DNA from: Lineus longissimus
Taxonomy: Eukaryota; Nemertea; Pilidiophora; Heteronemertea; Lineidae
Direction of reading: 5' to 3'
NCBI RefSeq assembly: GCF_910592395.1
Contig: NC_088324.1
Coordinates: forward strand, 62,001-126,000
Length of the DNA: 64,000 nucleotides
Shown: piece after piece, positions 61,946 to 64,000 of the stretch
Position numbering within the stretch: the stretch's first letter is position 1
Layout of the letters: every line of letters begins with the position of its first letter
Made by a program: the position numbers and the translations under genes
The notes under the pieces: model-generated
Databases searched by the model: none
What the model saw: the letters and a program-made list of their open reading frames with translations, nothing else
What the model was told of the DNA's origin: nothing

Positions 61946-62551
61946 TTACAAAATTTTATACTCAAACGGTTGTGTTCTGCGCAGTACAAGTCGTTTTCCG
62001 CTATCAATCTGCTCAAGAACTGCAGGTTTTTCGCCCATAGGGATGCAGCGGTTTTCTTTAAACACTTGATCGAGAGAACATTGATCATTCAACGTATGGA
62101 TCACCATATGCTTACAGTTGTCTCTAAAATCTTTGCAAATCGCATTATATTTTTGAGTTAAGAGCCAAACTGATAAACCAAAATGTCTTCCAGAGAAGGC
62201 TAATTCAGTTAGTTTGGTGGATTTATTTTTTGCATCCCAATGGTTCGCACAGTCGTCAATGATAAATAAAGTTTGTTCCTGTTCATCTTTAAACATGTCA
62301 ATGGCATGTTCTAAACATTGGTTTAAATTTTCTTGCACATGTTGAGGTGGGTAAATAAAAATATAGTCATCGTGTTCAATCCAAGATCTGACACGATAGG
62401 TTTTATTCATATCAATGGTAGGGCAAAAGATAAGGATGTAGTCAAATTTTTTCTGAAATTCTTTTTCAAGAAGATCTAGTATAAAATAGGTTTTCCCACA
62501 ATCAGTCATGCCGGACACTAGCATATTGAATGGAACATGACAATAATTCAT
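61946..62551 (-). CDS. A32/FtsK-like packaging ATPase of element 2
   Basis: 201 residues. Walker A is GMTDCGKT (residues 14-21), Walker B is TLFIIDDCANHWD, followed by SGRHFGLSVWLLTQKYN. It is similar in length and motif order to the element 1 ATPase but with many substitutions. Start context AATAAATG. It lies 12 bp from the 3' end of the capsid gene, same strand. Confidence 0.87.
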   Translation of the reverse strand: MNYCHVPFNMLVSGMTDCGKTYFILDLLEKEFQKKFDYILIFCPTIDMNKTYRVRSWIEHDDYIFIYPPQHVQENLNQCLEHAIDMFKDEQEQTLFIIDDCANHWDAKNKSTKLTELAFSGRHFGLSVWLLTQKYNAICKDFRDNCKHMVIHTLNDQCSLDQVFKENRCIPMGEKPAVLEQIDSGKRLVLRRTQPFEYKIL

Positions 62552-62563
62552 TTATTTTACACA

Positions 62564-63781
62564 TTAATGTACACTCCCCTTCACTTTCATATTCTCAAGT
62601 CCTACCAAACCATCTGCTACAATATAGACTAGCATATCATATTCTGTGTCAGAATTTCTGCTGAGTTCAAGTTGTAAACCATGTTTGATATTGCTCATGG
62701 CTGTTCCTGATCCATGCACAGTGTTATCTTGTGTACTTCTCAGATCAATATACAAGCCATATTTTTGTTTCTCGTAGAATTTTTCTACATCCAACATACA
62801 TTCCTCCGTTTGCTTAAGATCTTCCGTCATATAATGTCGTTTGATTTCATCAAACTGATTATAGGCTTTCAACCCTGACTTGAATATACAATGAGATATT
62901 CCTTCTGAAGTAATGGTCACATTAGTGATGTCAGGATTTTGAAAACTTGTTTTTTCAGAATCATAGTCACTAAATGTTTTTTGGAAAAATAATAGAATAC
63001 CTTTTGTTGAGGCACGATTAACATCTACATTGATATTCACCCGTTTATTCGTACCAATTTACTCTGTCTTCAAAAGATGGATGTCTTCAAACATCCATCT
63101 CATCTCAGAGTTATAGACAGATTCAATGGTTTCAGCCAGGACATCTGAGGTGACTGTTTCATATTCAAGCTGGATATCCGGCACAGCATATGTCTTTGAT
63201 GTTGCTGTTCCTGCGACAACATACTTTGCATCATTAAATTTGATGTTATACTCAATGGACTCCAAAATCGCTGAGGGATAAAAGGGGGTATGGGTATCAA
63301 ATAGTTCTGATTCAATGGGGATGCAGTAACGATCCTCAAAAGCTGTTTTAATGCCATCTTTTCGCTGGTCTTTCACAATTCCTTGTTGTACACGATTTTT
63401 TCGCTGTTTTTCGGTGAGCCAAAAATCCTTGAAGGTGTTGTAGATGAAGGCTTTATCCACCTCACTCATGGTTTTTCCACCCAATTTTGTGGTGATTCTT
63501 TCTACAATATTTCTACCCACATTAGCCACAAATGTAGCAGCTGCAGCATTTGCCGCATTGCTTACTTTTGATGTGGTAGAAAGTTTAAACGTGAGTTTCA
63601 TGCTTTCAGGGACAATCACTTGTCCTTTTTCAAGCTTGGGAATTTTCACATGAAGTGTTTCTCCTGGATTGACAGAATTAGGATTATGAGTGATCACCTC
63701 ATAATAGCGTTTGGCTTTTAAGCCTTTGGGGTACTTGTCTGATCTGTAAGGATCAAGATAACGTCCATAAGAAGTTTCCAT
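62564..63781 (-). pseudogene. Major capsid protein of element 2, interrupted by an in-frame TAA
   Basis: The start is at 63779-63781 (METSYGRYLDPYRSD), chosen over an upstream ATG because it aligns with the element 1 capsid start. The frame stops at 63059-63061, and the same frame continues without further stops to 62564. The N-terminal part shows THNPNSVNPGETL, VGRNIVERI, FKDFWLTEKQR and FDTHTPFYP. The C-terminal part shows GILLFFQKTF, the EEC-x(n)-EKFYE region and LYIDLRSTQDNTVHGSG. A single nonsense codon in the middle points to an inactivated copy, a base-call error, or readthrough. Confidence 0.8.
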
Positions 63782-63814
63782 TTTATTTAAGGGAAAAAAA
63801 ATTTTTTTAAATAA

Positions 63815-64000
63815 ATGACTAACATGTGTACGATTAAGTTCAATGTTAAACAAGATGATCAAGCAGCAGCTATTGAGAATATAAAAGAAGACATCTTCAA
63901 GGTTAAAAACAGGTTTAATGTGCAAGATGTTGAAGTTCAAAATAAATTAGATCAGTTGGATGCTGGCTTTATGACAGTGACTAATGTCAATCTTAAAGTG
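63815..64000 (+). CDS. Start of a further element 2 gene (3' partial)
   Basis: 62 codons open to the window edge (MTNMCTIKFNVKQDDQAAAI ... helical, charged). Start in TTAAATAAATG, 33 bp from the divergent capsid start. Too short to assign; the repeated Gln/Asp/Lys pattern suggests a coiled coil. Confidence 0.55.
   Translation, partial: MTNMCTIKFNVKQDDQAAAIENIKEDIFKVKNRFNVQDVEVQNKLDQLDAGFMTVTNVNLKV

Larger units (their letters stand above)
59227..64000. mobile_element. Polinton-like element 2 (right end outside window)
   Basis: It starts where homology to the module intron breaks off (after ...GTTATCA at 59226) with GTAGTGTAAAAG. It contains terminal tandem repeats, a packaging ATPase and a major capsid protein homologous to but clearly different from those of element 1. 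The last six host bases TTATCA (or GTTATC) are the candidate target duplication. Confidence 0.8.

Noticed and set aside
1-64000. Whole window as the genome of a large DNA virus
   Set aside because: The centre has spliced exons, LTR and non-LTR retroelements and MITEs with empty sister sites, which is host DNA.

Overview
This is animal genomic DNA, most likely from a marine invertebrate. The evidence is intron-split exons of a secreted cysteine-rich protein, an LTR retrotransposon, a LINE, foldback and MITE-like repeats, and two Polinton/Maverick (adintovirus-like) elements. The phylum cannot be fixed from the sequence alone. Several Polinton accessory proteins are of a type often seen in cnidarian and mollusc genomes.

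Layout. Bases 1 to about 16842 are the right-hand part of Polinton element 1. It carries membrane and coiled-coil proteins, a zinc-ribbon protein, two penton-like capsid proteins, a protein-primed DNA polymerase B, an HNH nuclease, a chromodomain integrase, an A32/FtsK-like packaging ATPase and a double jelly-roll major capsid protein. It seems to end in a 130-bp hairpin at 16713-16842. Bases 16843-59226 are host DNA. They hold, on the minus strand, a tandem array of five modules (A to E, period about 5.8 kb), each built of four short Cys-rich exons, then vWD, C8, TIL and EGF exons. One laminin-G-like exon lies between modules B and C. Module B carries a Ty3/gypsy element (25960-33351, 4-bp target duplication GCTG) and a 5'-truncated LINE (35309-38657). 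The spacer between B and C holds a foldback element (41551-42460) and a MITE-like hairpin (44253-44385). Bases from about 59227 to the window end are the left part of a second, different Polinton. It starts with 34 copies of a 27-bp repeat and blocks of palindromic repeats, followed by a small OB-like protein, a broken small gene, a packaging ATPase, a capsid gene with an in-frame stop, and the start of another gene.

How the genes work together. Polymerase, integrase, ATPase and capsid proteins form a self-synthesising transposon/virus set. The host exons fit one large extracellular, adhesive or gel-forming protein of the zonadhesin/FCGBP/tectorin kind. Every exon-exon phase I checked is compatible across module borders, so the module is a symmetric 492-residue repeat.

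The most unusual signal is in element 1. An approximately 30-bp sequence made of two 11-bp mini-palindromes recurs about 20 times, mostly inside protein-coding genes and in frame. In one place it carries the TGA that splits the DNA polymerase gene. A second signal is a TAAATG-type sequence at most start codons of this element, including a palindromic CATTTAAATG shared by the divergent integrase and ATPase genes.
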